Shown here piece after piece: positions 6,195-6,317 of a stretch of DNA of 6,317 bases. Source of the stretch: Alphaproteobacteria bacterium (GTDB lineage Bacteria > Pseudomonadota > Alphaproteobacteria > RF32 > CAG-239). Under the pieces are notes generated by a model that was not told the DNA's origin, ran no database searches, and saw only the letters and a list, made by a program, of their open reading frames with translations. Each line of letters starts with the position of its first letter. The stretch's first letter is position 1. The stretch lies in NCBI GenBank assembly GCA_017958895.1, contig JAGDBT010000094.1, positions 1 to 6,317 of the forward strand, in the 5' to 3' direction. Made by a program: the position numbers and the translations under genes.

Positions 6195-6281
6195 GCGCTT
6201 GTGGCGGAATCGGTAGACGCTGCAGACTTAAAATCTGTTGGGATTTATCCCGTGCCAGTTCAAGTCTGGCCTAGCGCACCA
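6195..6281 (+). tRNA. tRNA-Leu, anticodon UAA
   Basis: The 87-base gene folds as a class II tRNA. Acceptor strands are GCGCTTG (6195-6201) and CTAGCGC (6271-6277), with A73 and an encoded CCA (6279-6281). The D-arm has GGCGGAATCGGTAGACGC, as usual for tRNA-Leu. The anticodon arm is GCAGA-CTTAAAA-TCTGT with TAA at 6229-6231. A long variable arm has GGGA/TCCC as its stem, and the T-arm is GCCAG-TTCAAGT-CTGGC. It reads UUA and UUG codons, which are abundant in the genes here. The acceptor stem has a U-U mismatch at the sixth pair (6:67), which is unusual but does not stop the rest of the fold. Confidence 0.96.
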
Positions 6282-6286
6282 AACAG

Positions 6287-6308
6287 CCTCCCGAAAGGGA
6301 GGTTTTTT
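6287..6308 (+). terminator. Rho-independent terminator after tRNA-Leu
   Basis: The 6-bp stem CCTCCC (6287-6292) / GGGAGG (6297-6302) is closed by a GAAA tetraloop and followed directly by six T residues (6303-6308). It begins five bases after the tRNA CCA end. A second, outer inverted repeat CACCAAAC (6277-6284) / GTTTGGTG (6309-6316) flanks it and runs into the tRNA 3' end. Confidence 0.92.
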
Positions 6309-6317
6309 GTTTGGTGA

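Noticed and set aside
6277..6317. Attachment site for an integrated element at the tRNA-Leu 3' end
   Set aside because: The repeated 8 bases are inverted rather than direct, and no integrase or other mobile gene is visible before the window ends.

Overview
This window looks like part of the chromosome of an AT-rich Gram-negative bacterium, most likely an alphaproteobacterium. That placement is inference. It rests on the alphaproteobacterial/rickettsial type of phosphatidylserine decarboxylase, the adjacent psd-pssA pair, the AsmA-family protein and the strong preference for A/T-ending codons. No mobile element, CRISPR array or phage gene was seen. The content is mostly housekeeping.

Left block, plus strand (1-4462): four genes run head to tail with almost no spacing and look like one operon. 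They are rarA (5' end outside the window), an RluC-type 23S rRNA pseudouridine synthase, a large AsmA-family membrane-anchored protein, and acylphosphatase. The junctions are TAA directly followed by ATG, an ATGA overlap, and a 2-base gap. A GC-rich hairpin with T-runs on both sides (about 4477-4510) ends this operon and also serves the convergent operon from the right.

Right block, minus strand (4509-6043): psd and pssA overlap by one base (TAATG) and form the phosphatidylethanolamine branch of phospholipid synthesis. PssA makes phosphatidylserine from CDP-diacylglycerol and serine, and Psd would decarboxylate it. A divergent intergenic region of about 150 bases follows, then tRNA-Leu(UAA) on the plus strand with an encoded CCA end and a strong terminator at the window edge.

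Three points deserve a second look. (1) The Psd-like protein has Gly-Gly where the family has the Gly-Ser self-cleavage site, so the serine that becomes the pyruvoyl cofactor is missing; several other family-conserved residues also differ. (2) The pseudouridine synthase is split by an apparent one-base loss in a T-run: its start, Shine-Dalgarno sequence and first 22 residues are in a different frame from the rest. (3) The AsmA-family protein contains a gapless 113-residue tandem duplication. I see no clear sign of a wholly new system; the most original hypothesis is a Psd-derived pseudoenzyme next to an intact PssA.
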